DNA of 64,000 nt from Flavobacterium panacis (lineage in GTDB: Bacteria > Bacteroidota > Bacteroidia > Flavobacteriales > Flavobacteriaceae), in NCBI RefSeq assembly GCF_024649945.1, contig NZ_JANKMS010000011.1, positions 121,761 to 185,760 on the forward strand, read 5' to 3'. Shown here piece after piece: positions 25,239 to 32,409 of the stretch (position 1 is its first letter; the number at the start of each line of letters is the position of its first letter). The translations under genes were made by a program, and so were the position numbers. The notes below the pieces were generated by a model, which was not told where the DNA came from, did not search any database, and worked only from the letters and a program-made list of their open reading frames with translations.

Positions 25239-25430
25239 TTATTTTGAAAGCTCTTCCATTTTCATATCAGACATTCCTATCGGAGAATAAAATCTCCATT
25301 TCCATGTTGGTCGATGTTTTATAAAAAAGTTTGTTTCTGCAAATTCATCATGTTCATAAACTCCACAAAAAAGTCTGATGGTTAAAACTATCGCAGAAAT
25401 TAAAATCAAAACTGTAATTTTCTTCTTCAT
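25239..25430 (-). CDS. Small membrane-anchored protein, 63 residues
   Basis: MKKKITVLILISAIVLTIRLF forms one membrane anchor or uncleaved signal, followed by a short polar part containing RPTWKWRFYSPIGMSDMK. I do not recognise a family. It lies 34 bases after the muramidase gene in the same direction, and the gap holds a copy of the GTTTTCAGTCGCAGT-type repeat (25436-25466), so it is probably the tail of that transcript. Confidence 0.5.
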   Translation of the reverse strand: MKKKITVLILISAIVLTIRLFCGVYEHDEFAETNFFIKHRPTWKWRFYSPIGMSDMKMEELSK

Positions 25431-25464
25431 TATCCAAACTGAAAACCGAGACTGCGACTGAAAA

Positions 25465-26364
25465 CTATTTTACTTTTAACCTTTGTCCTATAGAAATCGT
25501 ATTATCAGTCAGATTATTTTTCTTTTTTAAATCTTCCACCAATAAATTGAATTTTTTCGAAATAGAATACAATGTATCTCCCTTTTGAACTTCATATGAA
25601 TTCGGATCATATGAATTCATATTGATCTTTGGATCGGAATTCGCAACTGAAGAAGAACTTCTTGTTGGAGCCGACTTGTTAATTGCAACATAATTCCTTC
25701 CTGTAACCTGGCAATCATACTGATGCAGATTATAACGTTCAATATAGCTGATTAATTTATCTGGATAATTTGGATCTGTTGCATAACCCGCTGCTCTCAA
25801 ACCTTTTGCCCAAGATTTATAATCATCTTTTTCATAGGTAAACAATTTTTCGTATCTTTTTTTGCCAACCAAGAACAAAGCGTGATCTCTATACGATTCT
25901 GATGCCTGAGGATATTTTCTAAAACATTCCTGAGCCGAATCATCATCATGGCGAACGCTTTCTCCAAGCCAATCTTTATGACATTTTATACCGAAATGAT
26001 TATTTGCTTCCAACGCTAAATCTCCTCTTCCTGCCCCTGATTCTAAAATTCCTTGAGCCAAAATAATACTAGCAGGAATTCCGTAAGTTTTCATATTTCC
26101 CATTGCAATATCTTTATATTGCAAAATATAATTAGAAATCAAATCGCTTGTTACAACTGTTTTTGAAGTAGATTGAATAACCTCAGTTGTATTATTGGTA
26201 GAAGGGTAATTTTTACCGATTGGTTTAACAGGAGTGCTTCTTTTTGTTGAGGCTGTTCTGGCCTGAACTGCAGCCGCTTTTTTAGTCGTCGCGATGGCAG
26301 GCTTACTAGAAGAGCAGCTTGCTAAAGCTAATATTACGAGAAGTAATACAATTTTTTTAATCAT
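25465..26364 (-). CDS. Lipoprotein muramidase/glucosaminidase with LysM domain
   Basis: A 299-residue lipoprotein (lipobox cysteine C17 in LALASC). A serine/threonine/lysine-rich linker leads into a glucosaminidase-like domain (about 75-215) with IPASIILAQGILESGAGRG, which carries the catalytic glutamate, and NNHFGIKCHKDW. A LysM peptidoglycan-binding domain (YEVQKGDTLYSISKKFNLLV) closes the protein. It cleaves cell-wall glycan strands from the outer or inner membrane surface. Its start overlaps the preceding gene by 8 bases. Confidence 0.9.
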   Translation of the reverse strand: MIKKIVLLLVILALASCSSSKPAIATTKKAAAVQARTASTKRSTPVKPIGKNYPSTNNTTEVIQSTSKTVVTSDLISNYILQYKDIAMGNMKTYGIPASIILAQGILESGAGRGDLALEANNHFGIKCHKDWLGESVRHDDDSAQECFRKYPQASESYRDHALFLVGKKRYEKLFTYEKDDYKSWAKGLRAAGYATDPNYPDKLISYIERYNLHQYDCQVTGRNYVAINKSAPTRSSSSVANSDPKINMNSYDPNSYEVQKGDTLYSISKKFNLLVEDLKKKNNLTDNTISIGQRLKVK

Positions 26365-27265
26365 TGGTTTTGAGTATTGGTAATTTTTTCTGCTTCAACT
26401 TTATATTCATTCCTTCAATTCCCTGCAATCCACCTGTGTGGATGAGTAAAATTTTTGAATGCGCAGGAAAATAATTTTTGTGGATTAAATCTATAACGCC
26501 AAAAACCATCTTTCCTGTATAAATTGGATCTAAAGGCACTTTATTTTCTTCGAAAAAAGTATTGATAAATTCGATTAATTCTAAATTTATCTTGCCATAA
26601 CCTCCAAAATGATAGTCAGAAATTAAATTCCAGTTATCTTTTTTGGCAAAAATACGAATTTCATCGGTTAAAAAGTCACCTTTTAACGCTGGAAAGCCTA
26701 AAATTTGCTGATTTGGCCATGCACTATTTATTAATCCAGAAATAGTTCCACCAGTTCCAACCGCGCAACATACGTAATTGAAAACAGAATCTTCTTCTGT
26801 CAAAATTTCTTCGCAGCCTTTTACAGCCAATTCATTTGTGCCTCCTTCGGGAACTAAATAAAAGTCTCCAAATTTGGCTTTCAATTTTTCTATAAAGGAT
26901 GTTTCGCTCTTTAAACGATACTCTTCTCTCGAAACAAACTCGAATTGCATTCCGTTTTCCTGAGCAAATTTCAAAGTTGGATTTTCTTCGATTTTATCCA
27001 AAAGTTCATCACCTCGAATGATTCCGATAGTTTTAAAACCTTTCTCCTTTCCTGCATAGGCTACAGCAGCAATATGATTCGAAAATGCACCGCCAAAAGT
27101 CAATAAAGTGGTTTTGTTTTCGGCTTTCGCTTGAAGTAAATTGTATTTCAGTTTTCTGAATTTATTTCCTGAAACAAAAGTATGAATGAGATCTTCACGC
27201 TTTATGGTCAAGGAAATATCATTTGGAAAATCAATCGAAATATGTTGATTAAAAACAGGTTTCAT
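26357..27265 (-). CDS. ACC deaminase / D-cysteine desulfhydrase family PLP enzyme
   Basis: A 302-residue fold-type II PLP enzyme. The cofactor lysine is in SGNKFRKLKYNL, the substrate loop is TFGGAFSNHIAA, and the phosphate loop is AVGTGGTISGL. The family removes sulfide and ammonia from D-cysteine or opens 1-aminocyclopropane-1-carboxylate. The protein is slightly shorter than true ACC deaminases, so a D-cysteine desulfhydrase role is somewhat more likely. It overlaps the muramidase gene by 8 bases and the HEKIH gene by 4 bases, so the three are translationally coupled. Confidence 0.85.
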   Translation of the reverse strand: MKPVFNQHISIDFPNDISLTIKREDLIHTFVSGNKFRKLKYNLLQAKAENKTTLLTFGGAFSNHIAAVAYAGKEKGFKTIGIIRGDELLDKIEENPTLKFAQENGMQFEFVSREEYRLKSETSFIEKLKAKFGDFYLVPEGGTNELAVKGCEEILTEEDSVFNYVCCAVGTGGTISGLINSAWPNQQILGFPALKGDFLTDEIRIFAKKDNWNLISDYHFGGYGKINLELIEFINTFFEENKVPLDPIYTGKMVFGVIDLIHKNYFPAHSKILLIHTGGLQGIEGMNIKLKQKKLPILKTND

Positions 27266-27597
27266 TTTAATTTAATGTAGTTTAAAAACTGAAAAAAAGA
27301 TCGGTTTTTCAGATAATTCAAATCAGTTTCATTTGAATAAGCTTCTCTTTCAAAACTAATATTTCGATAGGCTAAATCTTTGTTTTTATATTGAATTAAA
27401 CGAATTAAAAATTCAAAAACATACCAAATATAGAACGGAAAAATTAACATTTCCAGCTGTTGTCTTAAATGTATTTTTTCGTGATTTATGAAAACTTTAT
27501 TTCCTTTATCGAAATCATATTTAACCAAAACGAAAGGAAATAAAGTCATTCCACGATACCCTTTCGGAATTAAATATTTAGCAACAATCAGAAACAT
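27262..27597 (-). CDS. Small membrane protein with HExxH motif
   Basis: A 111-residue protein with NHEKIHLRQQLEM at residues 38-50, then a membrane span (about 50-68) and SFEREAYSNE at 81-90. HExxH followed by an E-x-x-A-type helix is the arrangement of gluzincin metallopeptidases, here in a minimal form with a membrane segment between the zinc half-sites. It may be a tiny membrane protease or a derived non-catalytic relative. It is the first gene of a three-gene overlapping set that includes a PLP enzyme and a muramidase. Confidence 0.7.
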   Translation of the reverse strand: MFLIVAKYLIPKGYRGMTLFPFVLVKYDFDKGNKVFINHEKIHLRQQLEMLIFPFYIWYVFEFLIRLIQYKNKDLAYRNISFEREAYSNETDLNYLKNRSFFQFLNYIKLK

Positions 27598-27612
27598 TGG
27601 CTGTAAAATTTA

Positions 27613-27620
27613 TAAATTTG
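27613..27620 (+). promoter_or_regulatory. Promoter -7 box before the DUF5522 gene
   Basis: TAAATTTG fits the TAnnTTTG consensus, about 94 bases upstream of the start codon at 27714. No -33 TTG stands at the usual spacing. Confidence 0.35.
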
Positions 27621-27713
27621 TAGCTATAGAATTGTTCGATTTCAATAAAATCATAATCAAATATTTATATTTTTGATTTTAAGTTCACTCGAAATGGAAC
27701 CCGAAACAGATTT

Positions 27714-27893
27714 ATGAAAGAGCAAAGTAATGAAAATAAATTAATCGAAGGTGAAGATTTTTACTATACGCCCGAAGGTTATAAATGCTTTACTGAAAAA
27801 CATCATTTAAAACGTGGCTATTGCTGCAAAAGCGGTTGTCGCCATTGTCCATACGGATATGATAAAAAAACAGGAAGAATAAACAAAAATTAG
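27714..27893 (+). CDS. DUF5522 family small cysteine-rich protein
   Basis: A 59-residue frame (ATG at 27714, TAG at 27891-27893) starting MKEQSNENKLIEGEDFYYT. Its core is EGYKCFTEKHHLKRGYCC followed by KSGCRHCPYGYDKKTG. This is the DUF5522 pattern: four or five cysteines and HLKRGYCC-GCRHCPYG, well suited to bind zinc or an Fe-S cluster. The function is unknown. It lies 11 bases before the hydroxyacid dehydrogenase gene, which makes co-transcription likely. Confidence 0.85.
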   Translation: MKEQSNENKLIEGEDFYYTPEGYKCFTEKHHLKRGYCCKSGCRHCPYGYDKKTGRINKN

Positions 27894-27904
27894 AATACCA
27901 CAAG

Positions 27905-28879
27905 ATGAAGGTTTTTATCAATAAAAATATACCCGAAGCTGGCATTAAATTGCTTCAAGATAAAGGCATTAACTTTACAATAAATCCAACAGAAAACGGA
28001 TTATCAAGAGCAGAATTTATAAAAATCTGTCAAGAACATGATGCGCTGCTGAATGTTGGAACAAACAAATTAGACGAAGATTTTTTTGAGCAATGTCCAA
28101 ATTTAAAAGGCATCGCTTTATTTTCTGTCGGATTTGACGCTGTGAATATTCCGTCAGCAAACAGCAGAAAAATTCCTGTTGGCAATACGCCCGATGTTTT
28201 GAGCCGAGCAACTTCTGATGTTGCGTTTTTATTGATGCAAAGTGTTGCGAGAAAATCATTTTTCAATCATAAAAGAATTTTGAATGATGATTGGGGAAGT
28301 TTTGATCCGTTAGCTAATTTAGGTCAGGAACTTTACGGCAAAACGCTAGGAATTTTCGGTTTGGGAAGAATTGGTATTGAAATGGCTAAAAAATGCAAGG
28401 CAGCATTCGGAATGAATATTATTTATCACAATCGTTCTCATAATGAAGCTGCCGAAAAAGAATTGGATGCAAAATATGTTGATTTTGAAACCTTACTTGC
28501 AGAAAGTGATGTTTTAAGTGTTCATTCTAATTATAGCGAAGAAAACAATGAACTTTTCAATAAAAATACTTTTGCTAAAATGAAATCTAATGCGATTTTC
28601 ATCAACACAGCAAGAGGAAAATTTCAAAATGAAAATGATTTGTTTGATGCTTTGACTAACAATATAATTTGGGGCGCTGGATTGGATGTTACGAATCCAG
28701 AACCTATGAAATTTGACAATCCGTTATTGTCACTTCCTAATTGTTGTGTTTTACCACATATTGGTTCCGCAACTTATGAAGCCCGAAACGGAATGGCAGT
28801 TTGTGCCGCACAAAATATAATCGCACTTTTTGAAGATAAAAAAATGCCGTTTTGTGTTAATGAGGAAGTTTATAATTAA
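27905..28879 (+). CDS. D-2-hydroxyacid dehydrogenase (glyoxylate/hydroxypyruvate reductase type)
   Basis: A 324-residue NAD(P)-dependent dehydrogenase. The Rossmann motif GIFGLGRIGIEMAKK, the arginine in FINTARGKFQNE, the aspartate/glutamate block GLDVTNPEPM and the catalytic histidine in VLPHIGSATYEAR are all present. The pattern fits glyoxylate or hydroxypyruvate reductases better than phosphoglycerate dehydrogenase or LdhA. The N-terminus MKVFINKNIPEAGIKLLQ is typical. It is probably co-transcribed with the DUF5522 gene. The substrate is not certain. Confidence 0.85.
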   Translation: MKVFINKNIPEAGIKLLQDKGINFTINPTENGLSRAEFIKICQEHDALLNVGTNKLDEDFFEQCPNLKGIALFSVGFDAVNIPSANSRKIPVGNTPDVLSRATSDVAFLLMQSVARKSFFNHKRILNDDWGSFDPLANLGQELYGKTLGIFGLGRIGIEMAKKCKAAFGMNIIYHNRSHNEAAEKELDAKYVDFETLLAESDVLSVHSNYSEENNELFNKNTFAKMKSNAIFINTARGKFQNENDLFDALTNNIIWGAGLDVTNPEPMKFDNPLLSLPNCCVLPHIGSATYEARNGMAVCAAQNIIALFEDKKMPFCVNEEVYN

Positions 28880-28982
28880 TGAGATAATGTGCCAACTTGA
28901 AAATTAGATAATCCCAATCTAAAATCAACAATCTAAAATCTAAAATATCACATATGGATATTCGTTCAAGAAAGTTTAAGAT

Positions 28983-29000
28983 TACGATTTATAAATCGTA
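28983..29000. repeat. Perfect 18-bp palindrome
   Basis: TACGATTTATAAATCGTA is its own reverse complement. It lies between GGATATTCG and GGATATCCG words. It may be an operator-like site or part of a decayed repeat. Confidence 0.6.
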
Positions 29001-29115
29001 TCACAGGTCGGATATCCGTTATCCTTAGTTTTTTTTAAATTTGAAAATGTGACAATTTGAAAATTAGATAATTAAAAATAAATTTTAATTGAAAATCTAA
29101 TTTCGCTAATCAATG

Positions 29116-29320
29116 TTTCGCTCCGCTGGAGCTTTTGTTTGAGTGGTAAATGGTTTTCTATAGATATTTCGCCTTTCCAAGGCTTTATGTTTGGATTGGA
29201 TATTTTTTATTGATTCGTTTATTAACCGATATTTTCGCTCCACTGGAGCTTTTGTTTCGGTACTAAATTGTTTTCTATAAAATATTTCGCCTTTTTAAGG
29301 CTTTATGTTTGGATTGGATA
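29116..29320. repeat. REP-like unit A, two direct copies
   Basis: Copies at 29116-29202 and 29233-29320 share TTTCGCTCC(G/A)CTGGAGCTT, then TTTTCTATA, then ATATTTCGCCTTT and AAGGCTTTATGTTTGGATTG. Each copy has two small palindromes: GCTCCnnTGGAGC and GCCTTnnnAAGGC. Confidence 0.8.
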
Positions 29321-29328
29321 ATTTAATA

Positions 29329-29494
29329 AGCTCCTTTAGGAGCGACATGTTTATAGAAATAGTTGTCATGACATCACATTAAAGCCCCAACGGGGTGACC
29401 TAAATTGATCTTGTAAATTTTATCAGCTCCGTTAGGAGCGAAATATTTATAGCATCAATTAACAGTCCGTCACATTAAAGCCCCAGCGGGGCAA
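29329..29494. repeat. REP-like unit B, two direct copies
   Basis: Copies at 29329-29401 and 29425-29494 share AGCTCC(T/G)TTAGGAGCGA, then TTTATAG, then CACATTAAAGCCCCA, CGGGG. Each carries the palindromes GCTCCnnnAGGAGC and GCCCCnnCGGGG. Unit B is related to the reverse complement of unit A in its GCTCC/GGAGC core. Confidence 0.8.
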
Positions 29495-29543
29495 CATAAT
29501 TAAAAAAACAAAAATTAATCTGTTGTTAATCTGACTACAATAC

Positions 29544-29579
29544 CTTAGTAGCTTAGAACCTTAGCAACTTAGTAGCTTA
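29544..29579. repeat. Octamer tandem repeat CTTAGnAn
   Basis: Four and a half units with period 8 (CTTAGTAG, CTTAGAAC, CTTAGCAA, CTTAGTAG, CTTA) end 6 bases before the hutU start codon, so the repeat is inside its 5' leader. Confidence 0.8.
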
Positions 29580-29585
29580 AAAAAA

Positions 29586-31562
29586 ATGACTTTCAAAGAA
29601 CACATACAACAAGGAATCCCTTCTATATTGCCACCAAAGCAGGCTTACGATTCAGCTATTAATCACGCTCCGAAAAGAAAAGAAATCCTTTCGGCAGAAG
29701 AAAAAAAGCTGGCACTGAAAAATGCTTTGCGTTATTTTGATTCCAAACATCACGCCGAGTTACTTCCTGAATTTTCAGAAGAATTAGAAAAATACGGCCG
29801 TATTTATATGTATCGTCTTCGTCCAGATTATAAAATGTACGCAAGACCAATTGACGAATATCCAGGAAAATCATTGCAGGCAAAAGCAATTATGCACATG
29901 ATTCAGAACAATCTGGATTATGCTGTGGCACAGCATCCACATGAATTGATTACCTATGGCGGAAATGGAGCTGTTTTCCAAAACTGGGCGCAATATTTAT
30001 TGACAATGCAGTATTTGTCTGAAATGACAGATGAGCAGACTTTGACCATGTATTCTGGGCATCCAATGGGATTATTTCCTTCGCATAAAGAAGCACCAAG
30101 AGTTGTGGTTACAAACGGAATGGTAATCCCAAATTATTCTAAACCGGATGATTGGGAAAGAATGAACGCTCTTGGAGTTTCGCAATACGGACAAATGACT
30201 GCAGGAAGTTATATGTACATTGGTCCACAAGGAATTGTACACGGAACTACAATTACAGTTTTGAATGGTTTTAGAAAAATAAAACAAAATCCAGAAGGCA
30301 ATTTATTTGTAACTTCTGGTCTTGGCGGAATGTCTGGAGCACAGCCAAAAGCTGGAAATATTGCGGGCTGTATTACGGTCTGCGCTGAAGTAAATCCGAA
30401 GATTACTAAAATCCGTCACGAACAAGGATGGATTAATGAAGTGGTAACTTCTACTGACGAATTGGTTGCCAGAGTTGCTTCGGCGAAAGCCAAAAAAGAA
30501 ACGGTTTCAATTGCTTATTTAGGAAATGTGGTTGATGTTTGGGAACGTTTCGATCAGGAAAATATCAAAATTGATTTAGGTTCAGATCAAACTTCGCTTC
30601 ATAATCCTTGGGCTGGAGGTTATTATCCTGTTGGAATTTCGTTTGAAGATGCTAACAAAATGATGGCTGAAAATCCGGAATTATTCAAAGAAAAAGTTCA
30701 GGAAAGTTTACGCCGTCATGCAGATGCGATTAACAAACATACTGCAAAAGGAACTTACTTTTTTGATTACGGAAATGCCTTTTTATTAGAAGCTTCTCGC
30801 GCCGGTGCAGATGTAATGGCTGAAAATAATATCGATTTTAAATATCCGAGTTACGTTCAGGATATTATGGGACCAATGTGTTTCGATTACGGATTTGGAC
30901 CTTTCCGTTGGGTTTGTACTTCTGGAAAACCAGAAGATTTATTAAAAACCGATGCAATTGCCTGCGAAGTTTTAGAAAAAATGGCCGAAACTGCACCTGA
31001 TGAAATTCAGCAGCAAATGCAGGACAACATTAAATGGATCAAAGGCGCTCAGGAAAACAAACTGGTTGTAGGTTCACAAGCTCGTATTTTGTATGCTGAT
31101 GCAGAAGGAAGAATCAAAATTGCGGAAGCTTTTAATCAAGCCATTGCGAAAGGTGAAATTGGCGCTGTGGTTTTAGGACGCGATCATCATGACGTTTCAG
31201 GAACTGATTCGCCTTACAGAGAAACTTCAAATATTTACGACGGATCCCGATTTACTGCCGATATGGCGATTCATAATGTGATTGGGGACAGCTTTAGAGG
31301 AGCAACCTGGGTTTCTATTCATAACGGCGGTGGCGTTGGCTGGGGAGAGGTCATAAACGGCGGATTTGGTATGGTTCTTGATGGTTCTACAGAGGCTTCA
31401 AAACGTTTAGCTTCAATGCTTTTCTGGGATGTTAACAACGGAATTTCAAGACGAAGCTGGGCCCGAAACGGAGGTGCTGTTTTTGCTATAAAAAGAGCAA
31501 TGGAAGTTGAGCCTTTACTTAAAGTAACTTTACCTAATTTTGTAGATGAAAATTTACTTTAG
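29586..31562 (+). CDS. hutU: Urocanate hydratase
   Basis: A 658-residue enzyme that converts urocanate to imidazolonepropionate in histidine breakdown. YGGNGAVFQNWAQYLLTMQY, GLGGMSGAQPKAGNIAG and the late block RDHHDVSGTDSPYRET are family signatures, and the NAD-binding glycine-rich motif is intact. It is about 100 residues longer than the usual 555-residue form, with most of the extra at the N-terminus, a form I know from Bacteroidota. No hutH, hutI or hutG is in the window, so it is an isolated member of the pathway. Confidence 0.93.
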   Translation: MTFKEHIQQGIPSILPPKQAYDSAINHAPKRKEILSAEEKKLALKNALRYFDSKHHAELLPEFSEELEKYGRIYMYRLRPDYKMYARPIDEYPGKSLQAKAIMHMIQNNLDYAVAQHPHELITYGGNGAVFQNWAQYLLTMQYLSEMTDEQTLTMYSGHPMGLFPSHKEAPRVVVTNGMVIPNYSKPDDWERMNALGVSQYGQMTAGSYMYIGPQGIVHGTTITVLNGFRKIKQNPEGNLFVTSGLGGMSGAQPKAGNIAGCITVCAEVNPKITKIRHEQGWINEVVTSTDELVARVASAKAKKETVSIAYLGNVVDVWERFDQENIKIDLGSDQTSLHNPWAGGYYPVGISFEDANKMMAENPELFKEKVQESLRRHADAINKHTAKGTYFFDYGNAFLLEASRAGADVMAENNIDFKYPSYVQDIMGPMCFDYGFGPFRWVCTSGKPEDLLKTDAIACEVLEKMAETAPDEIQQQMQDNIKWIKGAQENKLVVGSQARILYADAEGRIKIAEAFNQAIAKGEIGAVVLGRDHHDVSGTDSPYRETSNIYDGSRFTADMAIHNVIGDSFRGATWVSIHNGGGVGWGEVINGGFGMVLDGSTEASKRLASMLFWDVNNGISRRSWARNGGAVFAIKRAMEVEPLLKVTLPNFVDENLL

Positions 31563-31597
31563 AAAATAAAATTGAGAACATTAAAATTCTAATAATT

Positions 31598-32137
31598 ATG
31601 AAAACATTCAAATTAGTTCCGCTTTTTCTGTTGCTGATTCTAAGTTCATGCAGCAGTGTTACTGTATATTCTGATTACGACAAAAATGTCGATTTTGCGC
31701 CTTACAAGACTTATGCTTTCTTTAAGCCCGGAATTGATAAAGTAGAGATTTCTGATTTGGATAAAAGACGTATTCTTCGTGCAATAGATGCTGAGATGCA
31801 AGCCAAAGGTCTTACTAAAAGTGAAAATCCAGATTTACTAGTAAATATTTTTACCAAATCAAGAGAAGAGGTAAATGTAAACCAATTTAGTGCCGGCTGG
31901 GGTTACGGCTGGGGCTGGGGTTGGAATCCGTGGATGATGTATGGAGGAAATCAAACTACTGTTTCGACTTCTACTGAAGGTACTTTATACATTGATTTGA
32001 TCGACGCTAAAAAGAAAGAAATGATTTGGCAAGGTGAAGGTCAAGGAACTTTGACTAGAAACATTGATAAAAAAGATCAAAAAGTAGCTGAATTTGTAAA
32101 CAAAATTTTAGCTCAATATCCGCCAGTTAAAAAATAA
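31598..32137 (+). CDS. DUF4136 lipoprotein
   Basis: A 179-residue lipoprotein with signal MKTFKLVPLFLLLILSSC. The mature part fits DUF4136: SDYDKNVDFAPYKTYAFF near the start and GTLYIDLIDAKKKEMIWQG late. A Gly/Trp/Asn-rich loop (GWGYGWGWGWNPWMMYGG) sits in the middle, as in many members. It is anchored in the envelope; the function is unknown. It lies 35 bases after hutU and may be co-transcribed. Confidence 0.88.
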   Translation: MKTFKLVPLFLLLILSSCSSVTVYSDYDKNVDFAPYKTYAFFKPGIDKVEISDLDKRRILRAIDAEMQAKGLTKSENPDLLVNIFTKSREEVNVNQFSAGWGYGWGWGWNPWMMYGGNQTTVSTSTEGTLYIDLIDAKKKEMIWQGEGQGTLTRNIDKKDQKVAEFVNKILAQYPPVKK

Positions 32138-32142
32138 TTATC

Positions 32143-32150
32143 TATTTTTG
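32143..32150 (+). promoter_or_regulatory. Promoter -7 box of the ilvA leader
   Basis: TATTTTTG matches the TAnnTTTG consensus 17 bases before the leader-peptide ATG. The -33 region has TTA rather than TTG. Confidence 0.5.
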
Positions 32151-32167
32151 CTATTCAATTAGTTAAA

Positions 32168-32227
32168 ATGACAAACTATACTAACATTATTATCGCTATT
32201 ATTAACATTATTGCAATTCAGCAGTGA
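32168..32227 (+). CDS. Isoleucine-rich leader peptide of ilvA
   Basis: A 19-codon frame encodes MTNYTNIIIAIINIIAIQQ; eight of 19 residues are isoleucine, mostly in ATT codons. It precedes an antiterminator/terminator pair and then threonine dehydratase, the first enzyme of isoleucine synthesis. Stalling of ribosomes on the Ile codons when charged tRNA-Ile is scarce would favour the antiterminator. This is the arrangement of classic amino-acid attenuators. Confidence 0.85.
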   Translation: MTNYTNIIIAIINIIAIQQ

Positions 32228-32293
32228 TGGCGAGGTGTTATATCAGTATGTAAAATATAATTTATAAAACCTCCCAACTCGGGAGGTTTTTTT
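32228..32293 (+). promoter_or_regulatory. Transcription attenuator before ilvA
   Basis: The terminator stem is AAAACCTCCC (32266-32275) with GGGAGGTTTT (32281-32290), followed by T's. GAGGTGTTATA at 32232-32242 can pair with TATAAAACCTC at 32263-32273 with a single mismatch, which would block the terminator's left arm. The two structures exclude each other, and the antiterminator's 5' arm begins 5 bases after the leader stop codon, where ribosome position matters. Confidence 0.85.
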
Positions 32294-32316
32294 ATTTTAA
32301 ATGAAATTTAATATTA

Positions 32317-32392
32317 GCCACGAATTGCACCAATTTTCACGAATTACTTTTTAATTAAAAGATAAAAATTAGTGCAATTGGTGTAATTCGTG
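32317..32392. repeat. Inverted repeat of the CACGAATT family in the ilvA 5' leader
   Basis: GCCACGAATTGCACCAATT (32317-32335) faces AATTGGTGTAATTCGTG (32376-32392), pairing with one mismatch. It lies between the attenuator and the ilvA start, so it would be part of the read-through mRNA. Related arms occur at 37382-37504. Confidence 0.75.
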
Positions 32393-32409
32393 ACAGAAAA
32401 ACAAACAAA

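Larger units (their letters stand above)
28880..29585. other. 706-bp gene-free region packed with repeats
   Basis: In order it holds a GATAATGTG...TTGAAAATTAGATAAT phrase (28881-28912), TAAAATC heptamer-like phrases (about 28915-28947), an 18-bp perfect palindrome (28983-29000), a second copy of the first phrase (29041-29072), two tandem pairs of REP-like units (29116-29494), and an octamer repeat (29544-29579). The only open frame worth noting is a 24-codon one at 28954-29028, too short to call. Confidence 0.8.

Noticed and set aside
29116..29494. CRISPR array
   Set aside because: The repeats are two different units with two copies each, internally palindromic, with no uniform spacers and no cas genes nearby.
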